64,000 nucleotides of DNA from Lactobacillaceae bacterium. GTDB lineage: Bacteria; Bacillota; Bacilli; Lactobacillales; Lactobacillaceae. The notes beneath the pieces were generated by a model. The model was not told the DNA's origin. It saw only the letters and a list, made by a program, of their open reading frames with translations, and searched no databases. Location: assembly GCA_902834055.1 (NCBI GenBank), contig CADFHB010000001.1, forward strand, positions 62,001 to 126,000. Reading direction: 5' to 3'. A program made the translations under genes and the position numbers. Positions 8,737-18,639 of the stretch are shown piece after piece. Every line of letters starts with the position of its first letter. Within the stretch, counting starts at the first letter, position 1.

Positions 8737-8782
8737 AATTGCAATTAATAAATATGCAAATAAATGAATGGAGACGATAATA

Positions 8783-10018
8783 ATGAGTAAAGAAAAAATT
8801 GTTTTAGCTTATTCCGGTGGCCTTGACACCTCTGTTGCAATTGCCTGGTTAAAGAACAAGGGCTATGACGTAATTGCCTGCTGTATTGATGTGGGCGAAG
8901 GCCTTGACCTGGAAGCCATCAAAAATAAGGCGGCGGCAATTGGTGCCTGGAAGTCAGTTGTGATTGATGCCAAGCTGGACTTTGCGGAACAGTTTGTTCT
9001 TCCCGCATTGCAAGCCCATGCAATGTACGAACAAAAGTACCCACTGGTTTCGGCACTTTCACGGCCACTGATTGTCCAGAAGTTGGTTGCCACTGCCAAG
9101 CAGTACGGGGCTACTGCAATTGCCCACGGTTGTACCGGGAAGGGGAATGACCAGGTCCGGTTCGAAGCTGGTATTCATGCCCTGGCTCCTGAAATGAAGA
9201 TTGAAGATCCTATCCGGGACTGGCACTGGTCACGGGAAGAGGAAATCCAATACGCAAAGGACAATAATATTCCCGTGCCGATTACCAAGGCAAGCCCATA
9301 CTCAATCGATCAGAACCTGTGGGGACGGGCCAATGAATGTGGGATTCTTGAAGATCCTTGGGCAGCGGCTCCTGAGGATGCCTACGAACGGACAACCCCA
9401 ATCGAAGAAACTCCTGACCAGCCAACCGTAATGGAAATTACCTTTAAAGAAGGGGTCCCAACCGCCCTTGATGGTGAAAAATTACCCCTGGACCAGTTGA
9501 TTATGAAGCTTGACAAGATTGCTGGTGATAACGGGATTGGCCGGATTGACCACGTTGAGAACCGGTTAGTTGGTATCAAGTCACGGGAAATTTACGAATG
9601 CCCCGCCGCAACCGTCTTACTTGCTGCCCACAAGGACCTTGAAGACCTGACTCAAGAGCGGGAAGTTGCCCACTTCAAGCCGGTAATTGAAGGCAAGATG
9701 GCTGAAATCATTTATAATGGACTGTGGTACTCACCTTTGATGAAGGCGTTAGTATCGTTCATTGACGAAACACAAAAGGTGGTTAACGGTGTTGTCCGGG
9801 TAAAGATGTTCAAGGGGAACGTCATTTGTGAAGGACGGAAGTCACCAAACTCCTTGTACGACAAGAACCTGGCAACTTACACCTCTGCGGACGAGTTTGA
9901 TCAAGAGGCCGCAACTGGCTTCATTAAGCTCTGGGAATTACCCGACAAGGTCTATGCCCAGGTCCAAGAAAAAGCTAACCACCATTCACAGAAAGGGGAA
10001 GTAACGGATGCCTATTAA
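8783..10018 (+). CDS. argG: Argininosuccinate synthase
   Basis: Joins citrulline and aspartate with ATP to form argininosuccinate, the penultimate step of arginine synthesis. The 411-residue protein begins [17 protein letters not shown], whose SGGLDTS at 11-17 is the PP-loop ATP-binding motif. A start 15 bases upstream is in frame, but the GGAG site at 8769-8772 lies inside that extension, so the ATG at 8783 is the better start. It overlaps argH by 11 bases. No other arginine-synthesis gene is in the window, so with the deiminase or another pathway supplying citrulline the pair could act as a partial route. Confidence 0.97.
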   Translation: MSKEKIVLAYSGGLDTSVAIAWLKNKGYDVIACCIDVGEGLDLEAIKNKAAAIGAWKSVVIDAKLDFAEQFVLPALQAHAMYEQKYPLVSALSRPLIVQKLVATAKQYGATAIAHGCTGKGNDQVRFEAGIHALAPEMKIEDPIRDWHWSREEEIQYAKDNNIPVPITKASPYSIDQNLWGRANECGILEDPWAAAPEDAYERTTPIEETPDQPTVMEITFKEGVPTALDGEKLPLDQLIMKLDKIAGDNGIGRIDHVENRLVGIKSREIYECPAATVLLAAHKDLEDLTQEREVAHFKPVIEGKMAEIIYNGLWYSPLMKALVSFIDETQKVVNGVVRVKMFKGNVICEGRKSPNSLYDKNLATYTSADEFDQEAATGFIKLWELPDKVYAQVQEKANHHSQKGEVTDAY

Positions 10019-11390
10019 GAAGATGTGGGGTGGCCGGTTTGAAAAGGGCGGCGACCAGCTCGTCGACCAATTCGGTGCCTCCATTTCCTTTGACCAGGAG
10101 ATGGCAAAAGAAGATATTATGGGCTCACTGGCCCATGTGAAGATGCTAAAGAAGACCCAGATTTTACCTGGGGCGGACGCTGACAAAATTATTGGCGGGT
10201 TAAATGATTTAATGACCGAACTTGAGGAACATGGCCTACCGTTTGACGTGGAGAATGAAGATATTCATATGAATATTGAGGCCCTCTTGACCAAGAAAAT
10301 TGGTTCAGTTGCCGGTAAACTCCATACCGGACGGAGTCGTAATGACCAGGTGGCAACCGATTTCCACCTTTACGTTAAAGAGCGGCTGCCTAAGATCATC
10401 TTCGCCCTCAAGGATCTTCAACAGGCCCTAGTCAACCTTGCCGAAAAGAACGTGGAAACCATCATGCCGGGTTATACCCACATGCAACACGCCCAGCCAA
10501 TCTCTTACGGTCAATACTTAATGGCTTACTTTCAAATGTTTCAGCGGGATGTGGAGCGCTTTACCTTTAACAAGCAGCATACCGACCTCTCGCCGCTAGG
10601 GGCCGCGGCCCTTGCCGGGACGACCTTTCCGATTGACCGGGAAATGACGACGGCACTCCTCGGCTTCAAGAAACCGTACGCTAACTCGTTAGATGCCGTC
10701 AGTGATCGGGACTTTGCACTGGAGTTTTTGAGTAACGCCAGTATCTTGATGGTGCACCTTTCCCGCTTATGTGAGGAGATTATTTACTGGTGCAGTTATG
10801 AGTTTAACTACATTGAATTATCGGATGCCTATTCAACCGGTAGTTCCATCATGCCCCAGAAGAAGAATCCGGACATGGCAGAGCTGATTCGGGGGAAGAG
10901 CGGCCGGGTGTTCGGCAGCTTGATGGGACTTTTGACCACCATGAAGGGTCTGCCACTGGCGTACAATAAGGATATGCAAGAGGACAAGGAAGGGGTCTTT
11001 GATACTGTCAAGACCATTCTACCGTGTTTGAAGGTTATGACCGGGATGATTGAAACCCTGCATGTCAATAAGGATAAGATGGCCCATGCCACCCACCACG
11101 ATTTCTCCAACGCCACTGAGTTGGCTGATTACCTAGCAACCAAGGGGATTCCGTTCCGGCGGGCCCATGAGATCGTTGGTGAGTTGGTCCTCAAGGGGAT
11201 TAAGACCGGAACCGATCTAGCAGACATTCCGCTAAGCGAGTTTAAGCAGATTGACCCGCGGGTCGAAGACGATGTCTACCAGGTCTTGAAGCCAGCCGTT
11301 GCAGTTCAGCGGCGGAACTCGCTCGGTGGGACCGGCTTTGACCAGGTTAAGGCCCAGATTTCTGCCGCCAAACAAATATTAAATAAGTGA
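10008..11390 (+). CDS. argH: Argininosuccinate lyase
   Basis: Splits argininosuccinate into arginine and fumarate, the last step of arginine synthesis, as a cytoplasmic homotetramer of the fumarase/aspartase superfamily. The 460-residue protein starts [13 protein letters not shown] ([15 protein letters not shown]) and has the superfamily signature [12 protein letters not shown] near residue 280, which carries the catalytic serine loop. HTGRSRNDQ near residue 104 is also typical. Its start lies inside the end of argG with GGGG upstream. A hairpin at 11403-11436 closes the operon. Confidence 0.97.
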   Translation: MPIKKMWGGRFEKGGDQLVDQFGASISFDQEMAKEDIMGSLAHVKMLKKTQILPGADADKIIGGLNDLMTELEEHGLPFDVENEDIHMNIEALLTKKIGSVAGKLHTGRSRNDQVATDFHLYVKERLPKIIFALKDLQQALVNLAEKNVETIMPGYTHMQHAQPISYGQYLMAYFQMFQRDVERFTFNKQHTDLSPLGAAALAGTTFPIDREMTTALLGFKKPYANSLDAVSDRDFALEFLSNASILMVHLSRLCEEIIYWCSYEFNYIELSDAYSTGSSIMPQKKNPDMAELIRGKSGRVFGSLMGLLTTMKGLPLAYNKDMQEDKEGVFDTVKTILPCLKVMTGMIETLHVNKDKMAHATHHDFSNATELADYLATKGIPFRRAHEIVGELVLKGIKTGTDLADIPLSEFKQIDPRVEDDVYQVLKPAVAVQRRNSLGGTGFDQVKAQISAAKQILNK

Positions 11391-11402
11391 TATATAAGAT
11401 TA

Positions 11403-11439
11403 AAGGCCCTGATGACTTACTTGCCGTCAGGGCCTTTTG
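11403..11439 (+). terminator. Terminator after argH
   Basis: AAGGCCCTGA (11403-11412) pairs perfectly with TCAGGGCCTT (11427-11436), followed by a short T run. Confidence 0.8.
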
Positions 11440-11493
11440 GTGTCTTCTTGAAGGCGGTTGGGTGCGCTTTAGTTATTAACCCGGGGGAAGCTA

Positions 11494-11502
11494 TGATATA
11501 AT
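11494..11502 (+). promoter_or_regulatory. Extended -10 promoter of the phoH-era operon
   Basis: TGA-TATAAT at 11494-11502, with a weak TTATTA about 18 bp upstream of the hexamer. It lies about 40 bases before the phoH ribosome site. Confidence 0.6.
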
Positions 11503-11548
11503 CAATCTGAAAAAGCGTAATTTAATCGTTAAAGGAGAATTGAATAAT

Positions 11549-12556
11549 TTGGCAGAAAGTACGCAAGAATATGAACAAGTATTTCAAATTGACCAGCCAG
11601 CAATCGAGGTTGGTATTTTAGGGCCCCAGGATAAGTTTGTCAGCCTGATTGAGCAGGGGATGGAGGTTACCCTAAACCCCTTTGGCGGCAATTTGAAGGT
11701 TAGTGGACGTCGGGAGGACGTTAAACTGACGATTGACGTCTTCCATGCCCTGGTAAACCTTCTTCAACAGGGAATCCACCTGCACAGCACCGATATTGTC
11801 AGCGCAATGAAGATGGCCCACCGGGGAACACTAGAATACTTTGCGGACCTTTACAGTGAGACCATTATCAAGGATCGCAAGGGGCGTGCGGTCCGGGTTA
11901 AGAACTTTGGCCAGCGCCAGTACGTCAACGCAATGAAGCATAATGACATCACGTTTGGGATTGGCCCGGCCGGAACGGGGAAAACCTACCTGGCAGTTGC
12001 GATGGCGGTAGCGGCCTTAAAGCGCGGTGAAGTTGAACGGATTATCGTTACCCGCCCGGCCGTTGAAGCTGGGGAGAGCCTCGGCTTTCTTCCTGGTGAC
12101 TTGCAGGAAAAGGTTGATCCATACTTGCGGCCAATTTACGATGCCCTAAACGATATCTTGGGTTCTGACCATACCCAGCGCCTGATGGAACGAGAAATCA
12201 TTGAAATCGCCCCATTGGCATACATGCGGGGACGGACATTGGACGGTGCCTTCGTTATTCTCGATGAGGCGCAAAACACCACCAACGCTCAGATGAAGAT
12301 GTTTTTAACCCGGCTGGGATTTGGCTCTAAGATGGTCGTTAACGGTGATATCTCACAGATTGACCTGGCCCATGGTGTGCGGAGCGGGCTGGTGAGTGCG
12401 CAGCGCATCTTGAAGGATATCCAGTCAATCAAGTTTGTTCGCTTCAGTGCCGAAGACGTTGTTCGGCATCCAGTTGTCGCCCGAATCATCACGGCATATG
12501 AAGAGCACGCAACCAAAAAAGTAAGCAAGGATAAAAAGACGTCAAAGGAGGAATAG
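11549..12556 (+). CDS. phoH: PhoH family ATPase
   Basis: A cytoplasmic P-loop ATPase of the PhoH family, linked to RNA metabolism through its constant partnership with ybeY; the biochemical role is not settled. About 335 residues. Walker A GPAGTGKT is near residue 140 and Walker B-like FVILDEAQN near 236, in a helicase-like domain. Two TTG codons are in frame (11540 and 11549). AAAGGAG ends at 11537, which is too close to the first, so TTG at 11549 (TTG GCA GAA) is preferred. The stop codon overlaps the ybeY region by a few bases. Confidence 0.94.
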   Translation: MAESTQEYEQVFQIDQPAIEVGILGPQDKFVSLIEQGMEVTLNPFGGNLKVSGRREDVKLTIDVFHALVNLLQQGIHLHSTDIVSAMKMAHRGTLEYFADLYSETIIKDRKGRAVRVKNFGQRQYVNAMKHNDITFGIGPAGTGKTYLAVAMAVAALKRGEVERIIVTRPAVEAGESLGFLPGDLQEKVDPYLRPIYDALNDILGSDHTQRLMEREIIEIAPLAYMRGRTLDGAFVILDEAQNTTNAQMKMFLTRLGFGSKMVVNGDISQIDLAHGVRSGLVSAQRILKDIQSIKFVRFSAEDVVRHPVVARIITAYEEHATKKVSKDKKTSKEE

Positions 12557-12558
12557 TG

Positions 12559-13038
12559 GTGGACCTGACAGTGTATGATGAGACTGGTGGCCGGGTAAGT
12601 GAGGATCAATTGGCCCTGGTTAAGGACGTTTTGCAATTTGCTGCCCGTAAGTTAGCCCTTAAGGACAACACCGAAATGTCAGTAACCCTGATGACTAATC
12701 CCGCAATCCGCAAACTTAACAAACAGTACCGGGGAGTTGACCGGGCAACCGACGTTTTAAGCTTTGCTGCGGAGGAGAGTGGGGACGAAACCCCCATCAT
12801 CATGGACCCAGCGTTGGCAGCCGAACTACCGGAGAACCTCGGCGACCTCTTTGTCTCAATTGATAAGGTTGCAGAACAGGCTAAGTTTTTGGGCCATTCA
12901 AGCGACCGAGAACTGGGCTTCCTGGTTGTCCATGGATTCCTTCATTTAAACGGCTATGATCATGAAAAAACGGCCGATGAGAAAAAAATGTTTGCATTAC
13001 AACGGGAGATACTAGATGAGTATGGGCTCAAGAGATAA
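12559..13038 (+). CDS. ybeY: Endoribonuclease YbeY, 16S rRNA maturation
   Basis: A single-strand endoribonuclease required for 16S rRNA 3-prime processing and ribosome quality control. The 159-residue protein carries the zinc motif H-x3-H-x5-H as His125, His129 and His135 (HGFLHLNGYDH). Two GTG codons in tandem (12556 and 12559) could start it; AAAGGAGG at 12544-12551 gives the better spacing to 12559, giving MDLTVYDE. It sits immediately after phoH and overlaps dgkA by 23 bases, the typical phoH-ybeY-dgkA-era order. Confidence 0.96.
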   Translation: MDLTVYDETGGRVSEDQLALVKDVLQFAARKLALKDNTEMSVTLMTNPAIRKLNKQYRGVDRATDVLSFAAEESGDETPIIMDPALAAELPENLGDLFVSIDKVAEQAKFLGHSSDRELGFLVVHGFLHLNGYDHEKTADEKKMFALQREILDEYGLKR

Positions 13039-13417
13039 GCACCAAGTAACCAAAAATAATCACCTCCTGCAGGCGATGAGCCACGCCTTTGATGGAATCA
13101 TCACGATGCTGCGTGAGGAACGTAACATGCGTTACCACGTCCTGGCCGCATTTTTGGTCGTCCTCGTCGGAATATTCTTTCATATTCGGGCGACAGACTG
13201 GCTATGGCTCCTCCTGGTGATTTTTTTAGTCTTTGCCGCTGAATTCCTAAACACCGTCACTGAGGCTGTCACCGACCTCTTGGTGAGCCACCACTATGAT
13301 GTTGAAGTAAAGAAGGCAAAGGACGTGGCCGCCGGGGGTGTCTTGATTGCGGCGTGCTTTGCCGTCTTAGTGGGTCTGATAATATTTGGCCCATACGTTA
13401 TGCAGTTATTGAAGTAG
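13016..13417 (+). CDS. dgkA: Undecaprenol/diacylglycerol kinase
   Basis: A small integral membrane lipid kinase. In Gram-positive bacteria DgkA-type enzymes phosphorylate undecaprenol, feeding the cell-wall carrier lipid pool. The 133-residue protein has three hydrophobic helices (about 41-55, 60-78, 105-130) and the family motif [15 protein letters not shown] at about 73-87, which holds the catalytic glutamate and metal ligands. EERNMRYH precedes the first helix. The start ATG lies inside ybeY, with GGGAG 9 bases upstream. Confidence 0.93.
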   Translation: MSMGSRDKHQVTKNNHLLQAMSHAFDGIITMLREERNMRYHVLAAFLVVLVGIFFHIRATDWLWLLLVIFLVFAAEFLNTVTEAVTDLLVSHHYDVEVKKAKDVAAGGVLIAACFAVLVGLIIFGPYVMQLLK

Positions 13418-13427
13418 GGAGAAGAAA

Positions 13428-14333
13428 ATGGATAATCCAAACTATAAATCAGGTTTTGTTGCGCTAATTGGCCGGCCCAACGTTGGTAAGTCAACCTTAT
13501 TGAACTACATTGTTGGTCAAAAGGTCGCAATCATGAGTAACGTTGCGCAGACGACCCGGAATAAGATCCAGGGGATCTACACGAGTCCCGAAGCTCAGAT
13601 CGTCTTTATTGATACGCCCGGTGTCCACAAGCCGGTTACCAAGCTCGGCGATTTCATGGAGCGGTCGACCCTCTCCGCTTTAGACGAGGTCGATGCCGTG
13701 GTTTATGTCGTCAGTGCTAGTGAGAAACGGGGCCCCGGTGACAACTTTATTATTGAAAAGTTACAGCAGGTTAAAAAACCGATTTACTTGGTTGTTAATA
13801 AGATCGACCAGGTCCACCCCAACGAACTACCCGACATCGTTGACCAGTACAAGGATGATCTTCCCTTCAAGCAGATCATTCCGGTCTCTGCCCTCCAGGG
13901 GAACAACGTGAATGAGTTAATCAACCAGTTAGTTAAGGGCCTCCCCCACGGCCCTCAGTACTACCCAGATGATCAGATTTCCGACCACCCCGAACGCTTT
14001 GTCATCGCCGAAATGATCCGGGAAAAAGTATTTATGCTGACCAGGGATGAGGTTCCCCATTCCGTTGCCGTCGACGTCACTTCTGTTAAGCGTGAGGACG
14101 AAGAGCACGTCCATATTTCCGCTAACATTGTTGTCGAACGGCCGGGGCAAAAGGGGATTATCATTGGCAAAAAGGGTCAGATGCTCAAGAAGATTGGGAC
14201 AATGGCTCGTAAGGATATTGAGCGCCTGCTTGGTGACCATGTCTTCCTCCAGCTGTGGGTCAAGGTTGTGCCGAAGTGGCGCGATAAGTCGGCAATGCTT
14301 AAGGACTATGGCTACCGCAATAAGGACTACTAA
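13428..14333 (+). CDS. era: GTPase Era
   Basis: An essential GTPase that binds 16S rRNA near its 3-prime end and checks 30S assembly at the membrane-proximal cytoplasm. The 301-residue protein has G1 GRPNVGKST (15-23), G3 DTPG, G4 NKID, and a C-terminal KH domain with [15 protein letters not shown] near residue 240 followed by [15 protein letters not shown] precedes the ATG. It lies in the phoH-ybeY-dgkA-era-recO cluster, ten bases after dgkA. Confidence 0.98.
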   Translation: MDNPNYKSGFVALIGRPNVGKSTLLNYIVGQKVAIMSNVAQTTRNKIQGIYTSPEAQIVFIDTPGVHKPVTKLGDFMERSTLSALDEVDAVVYVVSASEKRGPGDNFIIEKLQQVKKPIYLVVNKIDQVHPNELPDIVDQYKDDLPFKQIIPVSALQGNNVNELINQLVKGLPHGPQYYPDDQISDHPERFVIAEMIREKVFMLTRDEVPHSVAVDVTSVKREDEEHVHISANIVVERPGQKGIIIGKKGQMLKKIGTMARKDIERLLGDHVFLQLWVKVVPKWRDKSAMLKDYGYRNKDY

Positions 14334-14351
14334 TCACTTCAAGGGGGCTTA

Positions 14352-15140
14352 ATGATGGCCCGGGAGACCACTGATTTTACAGGGATAATTATCTACCGGC
14401 GGGACTACCGGGAGCGGGACCTGCTCGTCAAGATGTTGACGGATAAAATTGGCCCGGCAATGTTTTACATCCGTGATGGCAAGAAACGGGGCTTTCGCAT
14501 GGCGAGCGACTTTTTGCCGTTTACGCACGGAACCTATATTGGAGCGCTCGACAATCAGGGGCTTAGTTTTGTGAACACGGCGAGTGAAACGCACCAGTAC
14601 CAGGGGATTGCTACCGACCTGCGGCGTAATGCCTACGCCACCTACATTCTTTCCCTGGTTGACCATGCCTTCACAGATGGCCAGGGGATTGGCGGTTGGT
14701 TTAACCAGGTGGCGGCGGCCCTTGACCTAATTAACCGGGGACAAGACGAGCAGGTTGTTACCAATGTAATCGAGACCCAGCTGCTGACGGTCTTTGGGGT
14801 TGCCCCGACCTGGGACCGGTGCGTTATTTGTGGCGAACGCCACCGTCCTCTTGATTTTTCGGAACAGTATGGTGGAATGCTGTGTGACCGTCATTGGTAC
14901 CTTGACCAGCGGCGCTTTCACCTTGACCGCCGGACTGCCTATTATTTGCAGCAGTTTGCAGTCCTAAACCTCCAGCAGGTGAACACCATTAAAATTAACT
15001 CCTTTACCAAGGAGCGCCTTCAGTACGTCTTGGATACCCTTTACAATGACCAGGTGGGCCTCCGCTTGAAGAGTAAACGATTCATCAAACAGATGAACCG
15101 TCTGGAACAAAAAATGGGTAAATTGTCGACTGACGATTGA
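14352..15140 (+). CDS. recO: DNA repair protein RecO
   Basis: A recombination mediator that loads RecA on SSB-coated single strands with RecF and RecR. The 262-residue protein has an N-terminal OB fold (about 1-80, with DFTGIIIYRRDYRERDLLV), a helical middle, and a zinc-type cluster CVICGE ... GMLCDRH around residues 157-180. Two ATG codons stand in tandem after GGGGG; either could start. Its stop codon overlaps the -35 box of the glyQS promoter. Confidence 0.95.
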   Translation: MMARETTDFTGIIIYRRDYRERDLLVKMLTDKIGPAMFYIRDGKKRGFRMASDFLPFTHGTYIGALDNQGLSFVNTASETHQYQGIATDLRRNAYATYILSLVDHAFTDGQGIGGWFNQVAAALDLINRGQDEQVVTNVIETQLLTVFGVAPTWDRCVICGERHRPLDFSEQYGGMLCDRHWYLDQRRFHLDRRTAYYLQQFAVLNLQQVNTIKINSFTKERLQYVLDTLYNDQVGLRLKSKRFIKQMNRLEQKMGKLSTDD

Positions 15141-15165
15141 CAATTTGAGAAAGTTTATCTATCAT
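15137..15165 (+). promoter_or_regulatory. glyQS promoter
   Basis: TTGACA (15137-15142) and TATCAT (15160-15165), spacer 17 bp. The -35 hexamer overlaps the last codons of recO. Confidence 0.8.
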
Positions 15166-15172
15166 AAACAAT

Positions 15173-15405
15173 GTTTATTGGTAACACTTAATTTGAATAT
15201 TGGTTGACGTTGACGGAGAAAAGCAACGGTTACGCCTTTATCAAGCGAGTAGGGGAGAGTGAAAGCCCTACTAAAGGTTCCGTTGTAGGCCCTCTACCAG
15301 TCATCTTTAACTAAGCTGTTTTGCAGAAATGCAAAAAAGCAGGGTGGAACCGCGATGTAATCTCGTCCCTGCAGTTACTATTCCGTAACTGTAGGGACTT
15401 TTTGA
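15173..15405 (+). promoter_or_regulatory. T-box riboswitch of glyQS
   Basis: A glycine-tRNA-sensing leader. The T-box sequence AGGGTGGAACCGCG is at 15341-15354. The terminator is GTCCCTGCAGTTAC (15365-15378) with GTAACTGTAGGGAC (15385-15398), then TTTTTG. Stem I shows helices CAACGG/CCGTTG and CCTTTA/TAAAGG and an apical AGAGTGAAAGCC segment near 15256. The specifier is GGC (Gly) at 15288-15290. Confidence 0.95.
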
Positions 15406-15424
15406 TATGAAGGGAAGTATTCAG

Positions 15425-16423
15425 ATGACAACAAAGAAGCTGAGTGTTCAGGATATCATCTTCACGCTTGAACAGTACTGGGCAAAGCAGGGCTGCATGC
15501 TGATGCAGGCCTACGATACGGAAAAGGGTGCCGGGACAATGAGCCCATACACCTTTTTACGGGCAATCGGCCCAGAACCATGGAACGCTGCATATGTCGA
15601 GCCATCCCGGCGGCCGGCTGACGGTCGTTATGGTGAAAACCCGAACCGGCTTTACCAGCACCACCAGTTCCAAGTAATCATGAAACCATCACCGGATAAT
15701 ATTCAAGACCTGTACTTGGGGAGCTTGAAGGAACTCGGAATTGACCCGCTTGAACACGATATTCGGTTCGTGGAAGATAACTGGGAGAACCCATCCATGG
15801 GTTGTGCCGGTGTTGGTTGGGAAATCTGGCTTGACGGCATGGAAGTTACCCAGTTTACCTACTTCCAAGTCGTTGGTGAACTGCCGATGAACCCAGTGGC
15901 TTCAGAAGTTACCTATGGTTTGGAACGGCTCGCTGAATATATTCAAAATGTTGACTCTGTTTACGACCTGGAATGGGCGGACGGGGTCCTGTATGGTGAT
16001 ATCTTTAAGGAGCCAGAATACGAGCACTCCAAGTACGCATTCGAGGAAAGCAACCAGGATATGTTGCTGGCAGCCTTTAACGATTACGAAACCGAGGTTA
16101 AGCGGCTCATTAAACTGGGCTTAGTTCACCCGGCATATGACTATGTTCTGAAGTGCAGTCATACCTTTAATCTCTTGGATGCCCGGGGAGCAGTTTCCGT
16201 TACTGAACGGGCGGGTTACCTCCACCGGATTCGGATCATGGCAAAGTCAATTGCGAAGGCCTTTGTCGAAGAGCGGCGGAAACGGGGCTTCCCATTGATT
16301 CACGACGATAAACTACGGCAAAAGACACTCGATGAGTACACCAAGAAGGCTGAGAAGGCCAAGCAACGCGCGGCTAAACAAGCAGCCAAGAAGGCTAAAA
16401 AAGCGCAGAAGGGGGACAAGTAA
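15425..16423 (+). CDS. glyQ: Glycyl-tRNA synthetase alpha subunit
   Basis: Catalytic subunit of the heterotetrameric bacterial glycyl-tRNA synthetase. It begins [23 protein letters not shown] and contains [25 protein letters not shown], both diagnostic of GlyQ. An in-frame ATG lies 18 bases upstream, but AAGGGAAG at 15410-15417 fits the ATG at 15425. The protein has 332 residues, longer than the usual about 300, because of a lysine/alanine-rich tail of about 30 residues ([20 protein letters not shown]). The stop is one base before glyS. Confidence 0.98.
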   Translation: MTTKKLSVQDIIFTLEQYWAKQGCMLMQAYDTEKGAGTMSPYTFLRAIGPEPWNAAYVEPSRRPADGRYGENPNRLYQHHQFQVIMKPSPDNIQDLYLGSLKELGIDPLEHDIRFVEDNWENPSMGCAGVGWEIWLDGMEVTQFTYFQVVGELPMNPVASEVTYGLERLAEYIQNVDSVYDLEWADGVLYGDIFKEPEYEHSKYAFEESNQDMLLAAFNDYETEVKRLIKLGLVHPAYDYVLKCSHTFNLLDARGAVSVTERAGYLHRIRIMAKSIAKAFVEERRKRGFPLIHDDKLRQKTLDEYTKKAEKAKQRAAKQAAKKAKKAQKGDK

Positions 16424-16424
16424 G

Positions 16425-18500
16425 ATGGCTAATTCATATTTACTAGAAGTGGGCGTTGAAGAAATGCCTGCGCATGTTGTTACGCCAAGTATTAAGCAAC
16501 TTCACCAGCGGGTAGCTGATTACCTGAAGGAACAACGGATTTCATTTGATGACATTCAAGAATATGCAACCCCACGGCGGCTGGCCCTTTTAATCAGTGG
16601 CCTTAGCGACAAGCAACCAGATGTTGATGAATCCGTCAAGGGCCCTGCTAAGAAGATTGCTCAGGATGCTGATGGTAACTGGACGAAGGCGGCAATCGGT
16701 TTTACCCGGGGCCAAGGGGCCAGCGTTGATGACATCGAATTTAAGGACGTCAAGGGTGTTGAATACGTCTTTGTTGAAAAGCACATTGCCGGAAAGCCAG
16801 TTGCCGAAGTGCTGAAGGGCTTACCAGACGTGATTACCGCAATGACCTTCCCAACACTGATGAAGTGGGGTTACCACAACCTACAATTTATTCGCCCAAT
16901 TCGGTGGTTGGTTTCCCTGCTTAATGACCAGGTGGTCCCGTTTAAGATTCTTGATGTTGAGGCTGGTCGGACCACCCGGGGACACCGTTTCTTAGGGCAT
17001 GACATCGAATTACAAAAGGCCACTGATTATGTCGATGCCCTGTACAAGGATTACGTAATCGTTGACCCAGTTAAGCGTAAGCAGGTAATTAATGACCAAA
17101 TTGATGCCATTGTTGAAGAACACGACTGGGTAATTGATAAGGATCCAGACCTCTTGGAAGAGGTTAACAACCTGGTGGAATGGCCAACTGCTTTTGCGGG
17201 ATCCTTTGATAAGAAGTACCTGGTGCTGCCAGATGAGGTCCTGATTACTTCCATGAAGGATAACCAGCGGTTCTTCTACCTTCGCGACCATGACGGTAAC
17301 CTCTTGCCAAACTTCATTGCCGTCCGGAACGGGAACAAGGAATACCTAGAAAACATCATCAAGGGGAATGAACGGGTCCTGGTTCCGCGACTTGAAGATG
17401 CTAAGTTCTTCTACGAGGAAGACCAAAAGCTGACGATTGACCAGTACGTTGACCGCCTGAAGCGGGTTAGCTTCCATGACAGGATTAGTTCGATGTACGA
17501 CAAGATGCAGCGGACAGCCGTGATTGCACAGTTAATTGGCAAGCGGCTTAACTTAACGGATGATGAGCTGGCGGACCTTGACCGTGCTGCCCATATCTAC
17601 AAGTTTGATCTGACCACCCAAATGGTCGGCGAGTTTGCCGAACTTCAAGGGGTAATGGGTGAAATCTATGCTAAACTTTTCGGCGAAAAGGACGACGTTG
17701 CAACTGCTATTCGGGAACACTATATGCCAATTTCTGCTGAGGGTGAGCTACCACAGACCAAGTTAGGAGCTGTCCTTGCAATTGCCGATAAGCTTGATAG
17801 CATCTTGAGCTTCTTTGCAGTGGGGATGATTCCTTCTGGTTCAAACGACCCGTATGCTCTGCGTCGTCAGGCATTTGGAATTGTGCGGATCATTAATGAC
17901 CGGAATTGGCACTTGCCATTGTTCGGCATCCAAGCAGCCATTATCAAAGCCCTTGCTGCGGCTAACATTAAGACTAGTTTTGACCTTTCAAAGAATGCCG
18001 ATGCTGTTCGTCAATTCTTCTTAGATCGGGTCAAGCAGGCGCTGAGCGAACGGAAACTTCGTCACGATATCATTGATACCGTTAGTGATACGAAGGTTAA
18101 TGACCTGGCGAACATCTTTGCGGCGGCCCAGGCAATTGATGAGCATAAGGATGATGGTGACTTTAAGGCCGCCATTGAGGCTCTGACCCGGGTCCTGCGC
18201 ATCGCCAAGAAGGGTAACCAAGGTTCAGCTGCCCAGGTTAACCCTGAACTATTTGAAAACCCGTCCGAACAAAAGCTTTATGATGCGGTTAATGACCTGG
18301 AAAAGCAGGCTAAAGACCGGACGGTTGCGGAGAACTTTGCTGCATTACGTTCCTTAGAACCAGTGATTACCAGTTACTTTGACGAGAACATGATTATGGA
18401 CAAGAACGAAGATATCCGTAACAACCGGCTCACTCAGCTGGGGATTCTCGCCCGGCTTGCTGGCGTTATGGGGAACCTAAACGATTTAATTGTTAAGTGA
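16425..18500 (+). CDS. glyS: Glycyl-tRNA synthetase beta subunit
   Basis: The tRNA-binding subunit partnering GlyQ. The 691-residue protein begins ANSYLLEVGVEEMPAHV, the standard GlyS opening, contains EVNNLVEWPTAF and ends with the helical anticodon-binding part. The forward reading frame is open for 93 bases upstream, overlapping glyQ, but the ATG at 16425 follows GGGGGAC and matches family starts. It depends on the glyQ T-box. The gene ends just before the dnaG promoter. Confidence 0.98.
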   Translation: MANSYLLEVGVEEMPAHVVTPSIKQLHQRVADYLKEQRISFDDIQEYATPRRLALLISGLSDKQPDVDESVKGPAKKIAQDADGNWTKAAIGFTRGQGASVDDIEFKDVKGVEYVFVEKHIAGKPVAEVLKGLPDVITAMTFPTLMKWGYHNLQFIRPIRWLVSLLNDQVVPFKILDVEAGRTTRGHRFLGHDIELQKATDYVDALYKDYVIVDPVKRKQVINDQIDAIVEEHDWVIDKDPDLLEEVNNLVEWPTAFAGSFDKKYLVLPDEVLITSMKDNQRFFYLRDHDGNLLPNFIAVRNGNKEYLENIIKGNERVLVPRLEDAKFFYEEDQKLTIDQYVDRLKRVSFHDRISSMYDKMQRTAVIAQLIGKRLNLTDDELADLDRAAHIYKFDLTTQMVGEFAELQGVMGEIYAKLFGEKDDVATAIREHYMPISAEGELPQTKLGAVLAIADKLDSILSFFAVGMIPSGSNDPYALRRQAFGIVRIINDRNWHLPLFGIQAAIIKALAAANIKTSFDLSKNADAVRQFFLDRVKQALSERKLRHDIIDTVSDTKVNDLANIFAAAQAIDEHKDDGDFKAAIEALTRVLRIAKKGNQGSAAQVNPELFENPSEQKLYDAVNDLEKQAKDRTVAENFAALRSLEPVITSYFDENMIMDKNEDIRNNRLTQLGILARLAGVMGNLNDLIVK

Positions 18501-18509
18501 GCTTTTTGA

Positions 18510-18537
18510 TTGTTTTACCGCTGACTTGTGGTATCAT
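18510..18537 (+). promoter_or_regulatory. dnaG-rpoD promoter
   Basis: TTGTTT (18510-18515) and TATCAT (18532-18537), spacer 16 bp. The roughly 95-base leader contains a 7-bp hairpin, GGTCGCA (18575-18581) with TGCGACC (18593-18599). Confidence 0.6.
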
Positions 18538-18639
18538 ATATATTAAGTGAATTATGTGTTGATAAGTAGAGGAGGGTCGCATTCCGTATGGTTGCGACCT
18601 TTCGTTACTGTACGCAGATTAATCAAGTGGGGTGGTTCA

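Noticed and set aside
16332..16424. Possible N-terminal extension of GlyS
   Set aside because: Reads the lysine codons of glyQ in another frame, giving an Arg-rich sequence unlike any GlyS start; ATG 16425 fits family and ribosome site.
18547..18639. Possible 31-residue extension of DnaG
   Set aside because: The segment is the transcript leader with a hairpin; DnaG proteins start at the equivalent of ATG 18640.
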